Assembly (NCBI GenBank): GCA_020631355.1 | Contig: JAHDHL010000013.1 | Coordinates: 76,552 to 123,050 of the forward strand | Direction: 5' to 3' | From: Saprospiraceae bacterium | GTDB lineage: Bacteria > Bacteroidota > Bacteroidia > Chitinophagales > Saprospiraceae | Length of the DNA stretch: 46,499 nucleotides | Part shown: positions 1 through 8,679 of the stretch, piece after piece | Position numbering within the stretch: the first letter of the stretch is position 1 | Layout: each line of letters starts with the position of its first letter | The notes under the pieces: generated by a model | Told to the model about the DNA's origin: nothing | Seen by the model: only the letters and a program-made list of their open reading frames with translations | Databases searched by the model: none | Program-made: the position numbers and the translations under genes

Positions 1-276
1 CCAGAAGAACCAGTCGATCCATGTGATACCATTGTGGATTGTAGAATCATGGATATCTATCCTAATCCTGTGAGGGATTTCATTACCATTGGCTTATCGG
101 ATGAATTAGAGGATGAATCCAAGCACATTTTAATCTATGGCATTTCTGGATTGAAAGAGATGGAGTATAATACGGTTGAACAGACCATTGATATATCTGA
201 GCTTTCCGAGGGGTTATATTGGTTGCGGATAGTGATAGGAGAGGATTCGGAAGAATTCAGATTTTTGAAATATTGA
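1..276 (+). CDS. C-terminal end of a T9SS cargo protein (5' partial)
   Basis: The frame is open from base 1, so this is the last 91 codons of a gene that begins outside the window; an internal GTG at 34 is not a real start. The visible part reads as a short Pro/Glu/Asp/Cys linker followed by a type A T9SS sorting domain: the IYPNPVRDFI motif, a beta-rich middle (ILIYGISG), the ISELSEGLYWLRI segment and a short final strand. Such domains send proteins across the outer membrane through the Por machinery and are then cleaved, often with attachment to the surface. The catalytic or binding part of the protein is not visible, so its function is unknown. Confidence 0.85.
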   Translation, partial: PEEPVDPCDTIVDCRIMDIYPNPVRDFITIGLSDELEDESKHILIYGISGLKEMEYNTVEQTIDISELSEGLYWLRIVIGEDSEEFRFLKY

Positions 277-365
277 TGAATTTGAGCTATTCTATGTAGA
301 TATAGTTTTCGAATTTTCTATCAATGATATCAATGATTTCGATTTTAGTCAGCAAATTTATTTTC

Positions 366-446
366 CTAATGGATGATTTCATGGATTACACCATTGATGC
401 AATCTTCCTTGGTGTATTTCTTGGGAATAGAATAGAGAAATCTCAT
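366..446 (-). CDS. 26-codon ORF repeating the YSIPKKYTKED motif
   Basis: This small leftward reading frame starts with ATG at 444-446 and ends with TAG at 366-368. Its peptide begins MRFLYSIPKKYTKEDC and continues INGVIHEIIH. It nearly matches the peptide read immediately upstream of the TlpA-like gene (1523-1597), and the differences include synonymous TAC/TAT and GAC/GAT changes. It lies 17 bp after the stop of that TlpA-like gene, on the same strand. It may be a real small peptide gene, or the remaining 5' end of a deleted tandem paralogue. No function is recognised. Confidence 0.3.
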   Translation of the reverse strand: MRFLYSIPKKYTKEDCINGVIHEIIH

Positions 447-463
447 GATTTTTAGGTTTGATG

Positions 464-1522
464 TTATTTTATTCTATCTGAATTTCTTAAGAATGACATG
501 GAATTCTCGAATTTATATTCTCTGTTGAGAATGGTTCCTTCGTGATTGATGATAATGTAGGTTGGTAAAGAATTAATGCCGAGATGTTCATTGAATGCTT
601 CCTTTCCTTTAGCCTGGACATAATTCTCCCATTTATAATTTTTCTTTTGTAGGAGTTTCTGCCAAGCATCAATATTCGTATCAATTGATATTCCTATTAC
701 CCTAATGTTGGATTTTCTTAGTCGTTCCATTTCTTTTGCCATAGCCTCATGTTCCTCGATACATGGTTTGCAGTACGTGGCCCAGAAATCTATCAGTATA
801 ATGGAGTCATTGTGGATGTCCAATTTGATTTCTTTCTTTTTCATATCGAGGAAAGAAAAATCAGAAAAATTGATATTCTTACTGATAGAATTTTTCAGAT
901 TTTCTGCTGCACTTAAAAAATGTTCTTTATGGAAATAGGCATCATCCTTTAACAGCTCATACATTTCTGCCAGTGCCTCATGGTCGTTTTTATTGATTTT
1001 TAGGAATTCATCAACCAAATTATGGATGAATGGATTTTCCCGATTTTTACTGATTTCACTGTAAATAAAATCATTGAATTCATCATGGTTGGGGCCGGGA
1101 TTTTGTTTGTATTCTTCTATTGATTCTATTACGTCTTTTGCGTAATAATGAAATGGCGAGTTCAGGATGGTATCTACATCCAGCGTGTGGTTATTGAAAG
1201 TAGCATGAATTTCCATTCCCTTGCCCTCAAGCCAAAGTTGTTGTAGATATGTTCTCCCATTAACCATGCAAATCAATTGATAAAAATCCCGGATGGGACT
1301 TTCGAAGTTGAAGTGCAAGGTATCTTTGAATTCAAGAAGATCGTCCCGTGTGAATCCTCCGAACGGGGTGAAGATGACATTGTCGATTATTGTATCTGTC
1401 TTAATTATGACTTTGATTTCACTAGGTGAAACATCAGGGATTATCTTTTCTTCCTTTGGATTGCAACTGAATGCAAAAGCAATTAAAAAAAGCAGATAAT
1501 AGTTTTTTAAGGAGTGATGCAT
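464..1522 (-). CDS. TlpA-like thioredoxin-fold lipoprotein
   Basis: A predicted envelope thiol-disulfide protein of 352 residues. I chose the ATG at 1520-1522, because it gives a lipoprotein signal (hydrophobic LLFLIAFAFS followed by Cys and NPKEE); an in-frame ATG at 1597 would add 25 residues before the signal. The first two thirds resemble the variable N-terminal region of Bacteroidota TlpA-like proteins and have no clear motif. The last ~125 residues are a thioredoxin domain: FWATYCKPC supplies the redox CxxC and LPTYIII supplies the cis-proline. Proteins of this group reduce or isomerise disulfides in the periplasm; the partner is unknown. The gene is flanked on both sides by copies of a short coding motif. 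Regulation is not evident. Confidence 0.8.
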   Translation of the reverse strand: MHHSLKNYYLLFLIAFAFSCNPKEEKIIPDVSPSEIKVIIKTDTIIDNVIFTPFGGFTRDDLLEFKDTLHFNFESPIRDFYQLICMVNGRTYLQQLWLEGKGMEIHATFNNHTLDVDTILNSPFHYYAKDVIESIEEYKQNPGPNHDEFNDFIYSEISKNRENPFIHNLVDEFLKINKNDHEALAEMYELLKDDAYFHKEHFLSAAENLKNSISKNINFSDFSFLDMKKKEIKLDIHNDSIILIDFWATYCKPCIEEHEAMAKEMERLRKSNIRVIGISIDTNIDAWQKLLQKKNYKWENYVQAKGKEAFNEHLGINSLPTYIIINHEGTILNREYKFENSMSFLRNSDRIK

Positions 1523-1597
1523 GATTTGTTTTTTGGTTACACCATTGGCATGGTCTTCCTTGGTGTATTTCTTGGGAATAGAGTAAAAGGATTTCAT
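1523..1597 (-). repeat. upstream copy of the YSIPKKYTKED motif
   Basis: This stretch is open in frame with the TlpA-like gene and reads MKSFYSIPKKYTKEDHANGV followed by TKKQI. About 30 bp of its DNA match the copy at 366-446, in the same orientation. The two copies therefore bracket the TlpA-like gene as direct repeats. It could be an N-terminal extension of that protein, an upstream small ORF or a recombination scar. A 25-residue polar extension before a lipoprotein signal would be unusual, so I do not include it in the gene. Confidence 0.5.
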
Positions 1598-1646
1598 AAT
1601 TGTTTTTTGTATTGGTTAATCTGGTTGATGATTGAGTATGGAACAT

Positions 1647-2312
1647 CTACATCCCATTACATGTATCAAAAATAAAATTTCTTTCAGATGCTGATGGATA
1701 TTGCTGCTTCCTTTTTTTCTTACCAAATATTTCTATGTAATCGATAGTCGAATTTTTAATTTCATTTTCCTGTTTGGATATATCTGTATTATTCGATTGC
1801 TCTATTTTAGAAAATAATTTATAATTCTTATAGGATTGGGAAATGACGATTTCTGAACCGTACTTGAAGTATTTTTTTATTTTCTTTTTGAATCTTGGAG
1901 ATAATTCATTGAGTTTTGTTTTACCCATTTCAATTCTTGATAATATCCTGCCTTTGTAGCAGGAATAGATTTTAATTTTATGTAGCTTATATTCTGGCTC
2001 TGATTTTTTAGATGACGGATCAGCGGCATTCAGTTTAAATACAAATTCTATATCCAAATCATTGTAGTAATAAAGAATGAATTCAGAGTGGGAGAGTATC
2101 TCACGATCGATGCCTCTCGCTGTTGACCAACTAGTGGATGATTCAAAATGATGTCCGAATAATTGAATGATATCCTTGGTGTCCGTTTTGTTGAACTGAA
2201 TTTTTCTTTTCTTGATGAGTTGCTCTATATCAATGAACGCTTCATCATTGCAACAAGTAATGTCGGACTGAAAAGTCATCAGTATGAAAAAAATAAGCAT
2301 AGCATATTTCAT
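1647..2312 (-). CDS. secreted protein of unknown function
   Basis: About 221 residues from the ATG at 2310-2312, which gives a signal peptide (MKYAMLIFFILMTF). A start at 2351 is possible and would overlap the end of the upstream membrane-protein gene by a few bases, but it would put 13 residues before the signal. The mature part is rich in Lys, Ile and Tyr, mixes charged helices and beta segments, and matches no family I recognise. It lies 32 bp downstream of the membrane-protein gene on the same strand, so the two are probably co-transcribed. Its AT-rich, lysine-heavy composition is typical of lineage-specific genes. Confidence 0.55.
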   Translation of the reverse strand: MKYAMLIFFILMTFQSDITCCNDEAFIDIEQLIKKRKIQFNKTDTKDIIQLFGHHFESSTSWSTARGIDREILSHSEFILYYYNDLDIEFVFKLNAADPSSKKSEPEYKLHKIKIYSCYKGRILSRIEMGKTKLNELSPRFKKKIKKYFKYGSEIVISQSYKNYKLFSKIEQSNNTDISKQENEIKNSTIDYIEIFGKKKRKQQYPSASERNFIFDTCNGM

Positions 2313-2344
2313 GGAATCACATTTAAATGAATTAAAATCTATCA

Positions 2345-2848
2345 TCACCAAATCAATACAAGTGCAATTCTAAGGAAATGATAAATATATCTGATAAAAG
2401 GATTGGGTCCCTGAATCTTCCGACCCATATACATCAGTAAACCAACAACAGCAAGCGCAATAATGCCGATGTATATATTCCAATTATAAAAAGCAACACC
2501 CGGAATAAATTGTGTACGTTCAATCCATTCCAGTCTTCCCAGAAGATGAGTCATCATCAGAAAACCAAAGCACCACGCTAGGAAATATTGTAGGAATTTC
2601 CCCCTGTAAACAAACTCATAGCATAATGGCGGAATGAATCCAAGTAACCCCCAAATCAATAATCCCCAATAGATCATACTGATACCCGGGATGAATTGGG
2701 TGTGTTCAATGCGTTCTATGATTCCCATCAGAAGAAAAGGCAGGGCAAGGAATTCGGCAATATGACCAAAAAGTAGGACTAGGAAACTTCTGCGTTTGGG
2801 GATGTCGGTTCTGGAGTCGTGGTCAAGAATGGAGTCAGTTGTGTTCAT
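2345..2848 (-). CDS. four-helix membrane protein with an internal duplication
   Basis: A 167-residue protein with a polar N-terminus (about 22 residues) and four hydrophobic segments. The loops carry two similar motifs, ERIEHTQFIPGISMIYW near residue 45 and EWIERTQFIPGVAFYNW near residue 108, each following a helix. This suggests a two-helix unit that was duplicated and fused. No catalytic motif is seen and I cannot assign a family. It is the first gene of a probable two-gene leftward unit with the secreted protein that follows. Confidence 0.65.
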   Translation of the reverse strand: MNTTDSILDHDSRTDIPKRRSFLVLLFGHIAEFLALPFLLMGIIERIEHTQFIPGISMIYWGLLIWGLLGFIPPLCYEFVYRGKFLQYFLAWCFGFLMMTHLLGRLEWIERTQFIPGVAFYNWNIYIGIIALAVVGLLMYMGRKIQGPNPFIRYIYHFLRIALVLIW

Positions 2849-2964
2849 AAGGTATCAATTAATTGAGGTCAATATATGGAAATTCATAACCATTTGCTAG
2901 CGGCATGCTTTCATCATGTTCATCATAGTGTTTTTTTGATTCTATTTTTATTTAAAACGCTGTA

Positions 2965-3444
2965 TCATCCTTTGTATTTAAAGAAGTATAATTCTCTGGA
3001 ATCCATAAATAAAACCCCTAGTGCGAAATTGTCGACTAGGCTTCTTGGATCATCTCCCAAAAAGGAATTGGAGTTTGCTCGGGTAAGAACATGACCTGTT
3101 TTGCTGTTTCCGATTTCGGAAATGAGCATTGAAAACATAAGACCTGTTTCATAAAAATCATTGACTTCTCCATAACCTGTGTAATATGGGGATTTGATGA
3201 GTTGGTCGAAGTCATAATTCTCATCCAATTTGACAATCATGTCAATATATAATTGGCATTCATAGGGAGTGCTATTATCATATTTAATTAATTTTTCGAC
3301 ATGCTTGTATTCAAACGCCGGGTCGAAACTTTCCCTGATTAATTCATAGGCATACCATTTATTCAAATGATGACATGCGATAAAAAATAAGATGATTATC
3401 GCTATGAAAGTTAGAGTGGATAAATATTTTTTACTGTTTTTCAT
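2965..3444 (-). CDS. small putative lipoprotein
   Basis: A 159-residue protein with an N-terminal hydrophobic segment ending FFIAC, which fits a lipoprotein signal loosely (FIAC before Cys, then HH). The mature part is helical and tyrosine-rich (FEYKHVEKL, PYECQLYIDM, YTGYGEVNDFYETG). It ends with a short Phe/Tyr/Lys-rich tail. No family is recognised. It stands apart from its neighbours by more than 100 bp on each side and has no visible terminator. AT-rich composition suggests a lineage-specific gene. Confidence 0.55.
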   Translation of the reverse strand: MKNSKKYLSTLTFIAIIILFFIACHHLNKWYAYELIRESFDPAFEYKHVEKLIKYDNSTPYECQLYIDMIVKLDENYDFDQLIKSPYYTGYGEVNDFYETGLMFSMLISEIGNSKTGHVLTRANSNSFLGDDPRSLVDNFALGVLFMDSRELYFFKYKG

Positions 3445-3596
3445 TAGGTGTTGTTTTTTGTTTTATCTATTATTCCTTTAGTTCCAAAAATAAATAAGGA
3501 ATATTGGTTTTGGAGTGTATTTAGGTTGGATTTATTTCAGAATGATTTGATGTTTGAATTACAAGTCATTCGTGAAATCATTCTTATATATCCTGT

Positions 3597-5948
3597 TTAT
3601 CGAATAATCAATTTACTGACTTCCTTTTTTCCGGATTTCAGCGTGATTTCCAAAATATAAACTCCCTTGGATAGATGATTGGGGATTATGGAATCCCTGA
3701 TGTCAGTATATTCTCCCAAGACATTGAATAATCGAACGGATCCGATGGTGTTCGGATTCGTGAAATGAATTTCAGAACCTGCTGCAATAGGATTGGGAAA
3801 AGCAGTAATACTATTGGATTCGGAAAATACTCCCTCATTTGATAAGGCCATTTCTCCTGTGGTGGCTCGTATGCACCAAGAATTGAATAATCCTGTATCC
3901 TCCTCACCTTGGTCCGCAATCCTGATGGTCCAGATTCCTCCTGGGTCAATATTGTTGAATACCGATAATGGTGACAATGGAATGACATTGCCTCCGATGG
4001 CAGGATTGGAGGTTTCACACATGACTTGGGCTTCTTGGGATGCTTGGTCATCAAATCGGGCTTGGATGTTATTTTCTTGGCATCCTCTGATAGGAGCATT
4101 GGGGCGGGATACCAGATTGACGGTAGTACCCTCATGTTCCAATTGGACAATCAGGTCACCAACGAATTCATGATTGAGATCCACTTCGATATCCAAGTCT
4201 ATCAGCGTCGAACCATTTGGTAGGCTGATGCTATGAGTGATGCCATTGGGTGCATTATCAGGAATGATGAGGTTGGCTGTTTCGCAAAAGGAATTTTCCT
4301 CACAATCGAAGAACGATACGTTGTAGGATTGACTGATTGTATTAGAACCCTGTGCATTACTGACCATCAGTGTAGCATTCAGGGTCCCCTCGCTATTGAG
4401 GGTGATTTCAGGATTTGCGAGGGTGGAAGTAGCAGGAGATACACCCGCTCCACTGAATGTCCAGGACCAACTAGTGGGAATATCAAGGGATTGGTCACTG
4501 AATCTTACAACCCCTGGTCCACAAAGATTCAGGTCCGAACCCTCTGCAGGACTGAATGCTGCAACAGGAGCAGTCAGACAACTGTTTCCATCCATTGTCA
4601 TTGCACCACTATTGATAGGGTCGAGCCATGGTTTTAGTTGCTCCGCACTATTGGAACTGATTTGGTCCCATGAATAATAAATCTTACCATAATCTTCCTC
4701 GCCTCCATTATTGCTATTGCCATCACAAGCTGCATTTCCACAACATAGCTGACCAATGATTCTCTTGTTGTTGATATCGAACACAGAAGAACCTGAAGCA
4801 CCGGCTTCAGTCGTACCAAAATCCCAGTTTGTGATGAGCCAATAGCGATCATCATCACTGGATACCACCGGGTCTTCCTCAATACTGATTTTCTTTACAT
4901 CCCCACTACCATGATGGATTCCGACAGCTCCTGATGCAGGCGTGTTGGTCCTATCCCAACCAGAATAATAGACATCATAAAAATTAATGGGATTGACGGT
5001 AAGCCTTAATAGGCAAAAATCGGTTTCCTCAGATTTGGACACTACACTACAGCCTTGTACGGTTTGGTCGATGTTTCCCGGATTCGTAGAAATACCCGGA
5101 CATACCGGTGTAGGACTATGGAAATTGAAAAGGACAATATTATTCAATAAGTCTCCTGCATTATCATTAGGGAAGCAATGGTCTGCTGTTAGGAAATATG
5201 GCTCACAATTATTGGCTGTGGTATTAATCAGGGTACCGGTACAAAAGGAGGTATTATTTTCGGCCATAATCAAACCGACGGACTTGATTTGATCCTCCCA
5301 TCCATTTCCGATGGAACATCCTACATCATAGTTACATTGCCCTGCATCCTGGAAATCCCTGAAAGCATCCGACACAAGATTCGCAATCGAACGGTAACCG
5401 TGTACTACACCGTTAATCTGTAAGATGCCCTTTCCCCTTTGACTGGATGGTTCGTGGTATTCTACAAGACAAAAATCACCCCTGGTAAAGCCCGTTGCGA
5501 ATTCCTTATTCTGCTTCTCGTTCTCATCGGTGAAAGGCCCCAACACATCTGTCATTGATTCATTATAAACATACAGTTTACCGCCCTTGGGTAAATCATA
5601 TGCGCCATAATTCAAGTTAATGGTCATTGCATCTTGTGCGAATATCTTCAATTGCCAGATTCTGTCTCCATTCTCCAGTGTATTCCAATTTCCTGAATTT
5701 TCCAATGAAAGATTCACACGGTGCATGAAACCGAATTTGGCAGGTATTCTGGACTCGGCTTGTCTCTCCGCTTCTTCTTCAAGTAGTTTGTCATACTGAA
5801 GATCAGGCATTGTTTTCAAAGGGATTTGGCCTAATGAATTGCCATGTATGGACGGTATGTGCTCCTTGGAAAAAACGACCTGTGCAATTGTATTAGAGCA
5901 AAAGATTAGCGTTAGGAAAGTGATAGGAAGAAACCTCAAGTATTTCAT
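3597..5948 (-). CDS. T9SS-secreted trypsin-like serine protease with PKD and P-domains
   Basis: A 783-residue extracellular endopeptidase of the S1/lysyl-endopeptidase type. After a signal peptide (to about residue 22) comes a ~170-residue propeptide-like region. The chymotrypsin-fold domain follows: CTGTLIN, TADHCF (His near 256), ETDFCLLRL (Asp near 308) and GASGSSVFD (Ser near 384), with many cysteines for disulfides. Then come a PKD-like domain (about 465-545, SWSWTFSGAG), a proprotein-convertase P-domain (about 575-690, ending GIWTIRIADQGEEDTG) and a type A T9SS sorting domain (AFPNPIAAG to the C-terminus). The complete triad argues for an active enzyme. The P-domain may help folding or substrate binding. 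Cleavage specificity cannot be read from sequence alone. Transcribed alone; no promoter was recognised. Confidence 0.9.
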   Translation of the reverse strand: MKYLRFLPITFLTLIFCSNTIAQVVFSKEHIPSIHGNSLGQIPLKTMPDLQYDKLLEEEAERQAESRIPAKFGFMHRVNLSLENSGNWNTLENGDRIWQLKIFAQDAMTINLNYGAYDLPKGGKLYVYNESMTDVLGPFTDENEKQNKEFATGFTRGDFCLVEYHEPSSQRGKGILQINGVVHGYRSIANLVSDAFRDFQDAGQCNYDVGCSIGNGWEDQIKSVGLIMAENNTSFCTGTLINTTANNCEPYFLTADHCFPNDNAGDLLNNIVLFNFHSPTPVCPGISTNPGNIDQTVQGCSVVSKSEETDFCLLRLTVNPINFYDVYYSGWDRTNTPASGAVGIHHGSGDVKKISIEEDPVVSSDDDRYWLITNWDFGTTEAGASGSSVFDINNKRIIGQLCCGNAACDGNSNNGGEEDYGKIYYSWDQISSNSAEQLKPWLDPINSGAMTMDGNSCLTAPVAAFSPAEGSDLNLCGPGVVRFSDQSLDIPTSWSWTFSGAGVSPATSTLANPEITLNSEGTLNATLMVSNAQGSNTISQSYNVSFFDCEENSFCETANLIIPDNAPNGITHSISLPNGSTLIDLDIEVDLNHEFVGDLIVQLEHEGTTVNLVSRPNAPIRGCQENNIQARFDDQASQEAQVMCETSNPAIGGNVIPLSPLSVFNNIDPGGIWTIRIADQGEEDTGLFNSWCIRATTGEMALSNEGVFSESNSITAFPNPIAAGSEIHFTNPNTIGSVRLFNVLGEYTDIRDSIIPNHLSKGVYILEITLKSGKKEVSKLIIR

Positions 5949-6128
5949 ATGGTACTTGCTCTTTTTTGCGTAAATGAATGAGTGATTCGAAATGGTGAGG
6001 GAGGATAGAAGCTTTTGGGATACTATTTGAATGAATTGGGGTGCAAATTTGCATTTTGTGGTAATTCAGAAAGAATAGATTCATTTCCACAATCCTTGGT
6101 TCGGACTGCGGAAATGAAAATCTGAATC

Positions 6129-6914
6129 TTATCCTGCAATCAGGTAACCACCATCAGCCGTGTATACGCCTCCTGTGCAGTAGCTGGAAGCACCAGAAGC
6201 TAGGAATACGGCCATTCCGGCCATTTCATCAGGCATGGCAATCCTTCCTGATGGAATCTGGGATTCGACATGACCCAAGACGGTTTCATTGCTCCAAAGA
6301 GCCTTACTGAACTTGGTCTTGACCAAACCCGGGCATAGCGCATTCACACGAATACCATCAGAACCCCATTCCTTGGCTTGGTTCTGTGTCAGCATTAAAA
6401 GAGCAGCCTTACTCACACTATAAAGTCCCAATCCGAATCCGGGCTTATGGCCTTCCACTGAACTGATATTGATAATGGAGCCTCCACCTCTCTCTTTCAT
6501 GATAGGATGAACCATATTCGCAATCTGGTATGGCGACTTGACATTCACACCCATGATTTTATCAAAAACATCATCATCCGTCATTGTGATGGGACCAAAA
6601 ACAGGATTCGTTGCTGCATTATTCACAAGGATATCCACACCGCCATATACTTCGACGGTCTTATCCACTAATTGTTGTAATTGTTCCTTGTCACCTACAT
6701 GGCAGGCAATGCCCACAGCTTCTAGGCCATCTGCCTTGAATGATGCGGCAACAGCATCCACGGATTCCTGATTTCGGCTACTGATGACCACCTTGGCACC
6801 AAATTCCGCTAATCCTCTTGCGATAGCCTCTCCGATACCCTTGCTGGCACCTGTAACGATGGCTACTTTTCCATCCATTCTGAAAAGGGGAGTAATTCTA
6901 CTTTGTTCTGACAT
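6129..6914 (-). CDS. short-chain dehydrogenase/reductase (SDR)
   Basis: A 261-residue cytosolic NAD(P)-dependent oxidoreductase of the classical SDR family. Motifs in order: TGASKGIGEAIA (cofactor-binding Gly motif), NNAATNPVFG (NNAG-like), INISS (catalytic Ser) and YSVSKAA (catalytic Tyr and Lys). PG-VKTKF and a C-terminal TADGGYLIAG close the domain. It most resembles the DHRS4 / FabG-like group that reduces carbonyls, but the substrate cannot be read from the sequence. I chose ATG at 6912-6914; a TTG two codons upstream is less likely. No operon partner is close. Confidence 0.92.
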   Translation of the reverse strand: MSEQSRITPLFRMDGKVAIVTGASKGIGEAIARGLAEFGAKVVISSRNQESVDAVAASFKADGLEAVGIACHVGDKEQLQQLVDKTVEVYGGVDILVNNAATNPVFGPITMTDDDVFDKIMGVNVKSPYQIANMVHPIMKERGGGSIINISSVEGHKPGFGLGLYSVSKAALLMLTQNQAKEWGSDGIRVNALCPGLVKTKFSKALWSNETVLGHVESQIPSGRIAMPDEMAGMAVFLASGASSYCTGGVYTADGGYLIAG

Positions 6915-7018
6915 ATCCAAATTTGATTTTATGAATGCGAATATATGAAATAATGACCATGGAAATCATAAGACTGACCTCACTATGACTGCTTTGGTAC
7001 CCTAGGAGGCATCCGGGA

Positions 7019-7423
7019 TTATAGCAGGTTGTATACGATATAGGATAAGGTCATAATCAATATGATAATGATGAAACCGAATGTCAGTTTTCTGTAGGGT
7101 GCATATCCCTGCTGTGTCCTGACTTCCTTGTACCAATCTTCCTCTCCTGTATATGGGCGTTGTTTGGTGTCTTCGAGTAGCATACCGACCCGTTCCAGAT
7201 CTTCTTTCCTTACGAATAGCCGCTCACCACTCATGACATTATCCGTAAAGAGGGCACTATTGGTATCCGCAATGAAATGAGGAATTTTTTCAACTCTCAG
7301 AATGGAAGATGCGACCATCGTTTCCGCTTTGTCCAGGAAGACACGGGCCAGTACGATTTCATCAGATGGTGCAAAACCTTTTTTTCCCTCAGGGAAATAC
7401 TCTTTTATTGAATGTGAATCCAT
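7019..7423 (-). CDS. DUF2007-type protein with a C-terminal membrane helix
   Basis: A 134-residue protein. The central part (about 20-85) has the pattern of DUF2007 (putative signal-transducing domain): LARVFLDKAETMVASSIL, a beta strand with HFIADTN, then RLFVRKEDLERVGMLLED. Such domains are small alpha-beta folds related to GlnB-like or ACT-like modules, with no proven role. The C-terminus is a single hydrophobic helix (FGFIIIILIMTLSYIVYNLL) that would tail-anchor the protein in the inner membrane, with the domain in the cytosol. It is transcribed leftward, 104 bp from the SDR gene. Confidence 0.7.
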   Translation of the reverse strand: MDSHSIKEYFPEGKKGFAPSDEIVLARVFLDKAETMVASSILRVEKIPHFIADTNSALFTDNVMSGERLFVRKEDLERVGMLLEDTKQRPYTGEEDWYKEVRTQQGYAPYRKLTFGFIIIILIMTLSYIVYNLL

Positions 7424-7543
7424 AAAGACATGATTGGATATACCGAAGATAGGAAAGTCAGAGGAATTCTATCCTCATCCTTGCACTTATCCCCATAAAT
7501 TGTACTTCCATATAAGAAATGAACAAGATCCTCTCTTTTCTTG

Positions 7544-7551
7544 TAATTTTG
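7544..7551 (+). promoter_or_regulatory. -7 promoter box for the TraB-like gene
   Basis: TAATTTTG matches the Bacteroidota -7 consensus TAnnTTTG and lies 58 bp before the ATG of the TraB/GumN gene. A matching -33 TTG at the usual distance is not clear, so the call rests on the -7 box and position. Confidence 0.45.
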
Positions 7552-7609
7552 TAAGCGAATAGAATGTATCCGCCGTTTTGGATAAACACAATATTAAATC
7601 ATTCTTATA

Positions 7610-8593
7610 ATGAAGAAAAAGATATCATTACTGACTTGGTTAGGAACAGTTTCCCTAGCCTTCGTATTCTTTGCATCATCTTGTGGTGCTTCAAAGCAGG
7701 CCGTCACACCGCAAATGGTGGATGGTTCATATGCTGCCAAGGAAAAGGCATTGCTATGGAAGATAATGGATAAGAAACAGAAGAATCCATCCTACCTTTT
7801 CGGTACGATTCATATGATTAGCGAAAAGGATTATTTCATGCCTAGTTATGTGGAAAAGGCATTTAATTCATCAGAATCCATCGTCTTTGAAATCAATACG
7901 GAAGAAATGACCGATATGTCAATGATGGGAAGTATGATGGACATGATGTTCATGAAAGAGACAACCCTCAAAGACCTATTGAGTGAGGAGGATTATAAGA
8001 GGGTCAAGGCTAATATCAATGAAAATCCGATGATGATGATGATGGGAGACATGGTGGATAAGATTAAGCCATTGTTCCTCAGTGCCATTATCGACCAAGG
8101 AGATATGGGAGGCGACCCAATGGGCGGCGGCGGACTACTGGGTGGCGGAGGTTCCACCTTGTCCTACGAGTTGGAATTTACAGGTATGGCCAAGGAAGCC
8201 GAAAAGCCTATCTCAGGTTTGGAAACAGTAGAATTCCAGATGAGCATGTTCGATAGTATTTCATTGGAAGACCAAGCTCAGATGTTAGTCCAATCATTGG
8301 ATGCGGAAGCTAAGGAAGATGGTAAGGATGCCCTCACGATGATGGTGAATCTATACAAGGACCAGGATGTCCCCGGTTTGTACGAACTCATTCATGTCCA
8401 AGCTGCGGAATCCTCTGATTTTGAGGATAAGCTATTGACCATGAGGAATAAGAATTGGATTCCTAAGATGGCGGATATGATGAAAGAACAAACTACTTTC
8501 TTCGCAGTGGGTGCGGGTCACCTAGGTGGAGAGGAAGGAGTGATAGCATTATTGAGGAAGGAAGGCTATATCGTCGTTCCTGTATTGAAATAA
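7610..8593 (+). CDS. TraB/GumN-family lipoprotein with methionine-rich segments
   Basis: A 327-residue TraB/GumN (TIKI-like) protein. It begins with a lipoprotein signal (VFFASSC, Cys 25), so it is probably anchored in the envelope. The family signatures are present: LFGTIHM near residue 63, EINTEEM after the first strand-helix unit, and GAGHLGGEEG near the C-terminus. Relatives in animals (TIKI) are metal-dependent proteases; bacterial function is poorly known. Unusual are the methionine clusters: nine Met in residues 100-115, five consecutive Met at 141-145, and a Gly/Met stretch near 165-180. These might bind metal or make a flexible lid. A hairpin follows the gene. Confidence 0.85.
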   Translation: MKKKISLLTWLGTVSLAFVFFASSCGASKQAVTPQMVDGSYAAKEKALLWKIMDKKQKNPSYLFGTIHMISEKDYFMPSYVEKAFNSSESIVFEINTEEMTDMSMMGSMMDMMFMKETTLKDLLSEEDYKRVKANINENPMMMMMGDMVDKIKPLFLSAIIDQGDMGGDPMGGGGLLGGGGSTLSYELEFTGMAKEAEKPISGLETVEFQMSMFDSISLEDQAQMLVQSLDAEAKEDGKDALTMMVNLYKDQDVPGLYELIHVQAAESSDFEDKLLTMRNKNWIPKMADMMKEQTTFFAVGAGHLGGEEGVIALLRKEGYIVVPVLK

Positions 8594-8600
8594 TCACATG

Positions 8601-8636
8601 GACCGGACCTGGGTGGTGCTTCACCTGAGTCCGGTC
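8601..8636 (+). terminator. hairpin after the TraB-like gene
   Basis: An 8-bp perfect stem (GACCGGAC with GTCCGGTC) encloses a smaller GGTG/CACC stem, 8 bp after the TraB-like stop codon. The downstream run is only CTTCTGATTTT, so it is an imperfect intrinsic terminator. It could also cap transcripts reading through to the carbonic-anhydrase gene. Confidence 0.6.
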
Positions 8637-8679
8637 TTCTGATTTTGAAATCTAGTATCTTAAGGTCTAACGAATCGAC

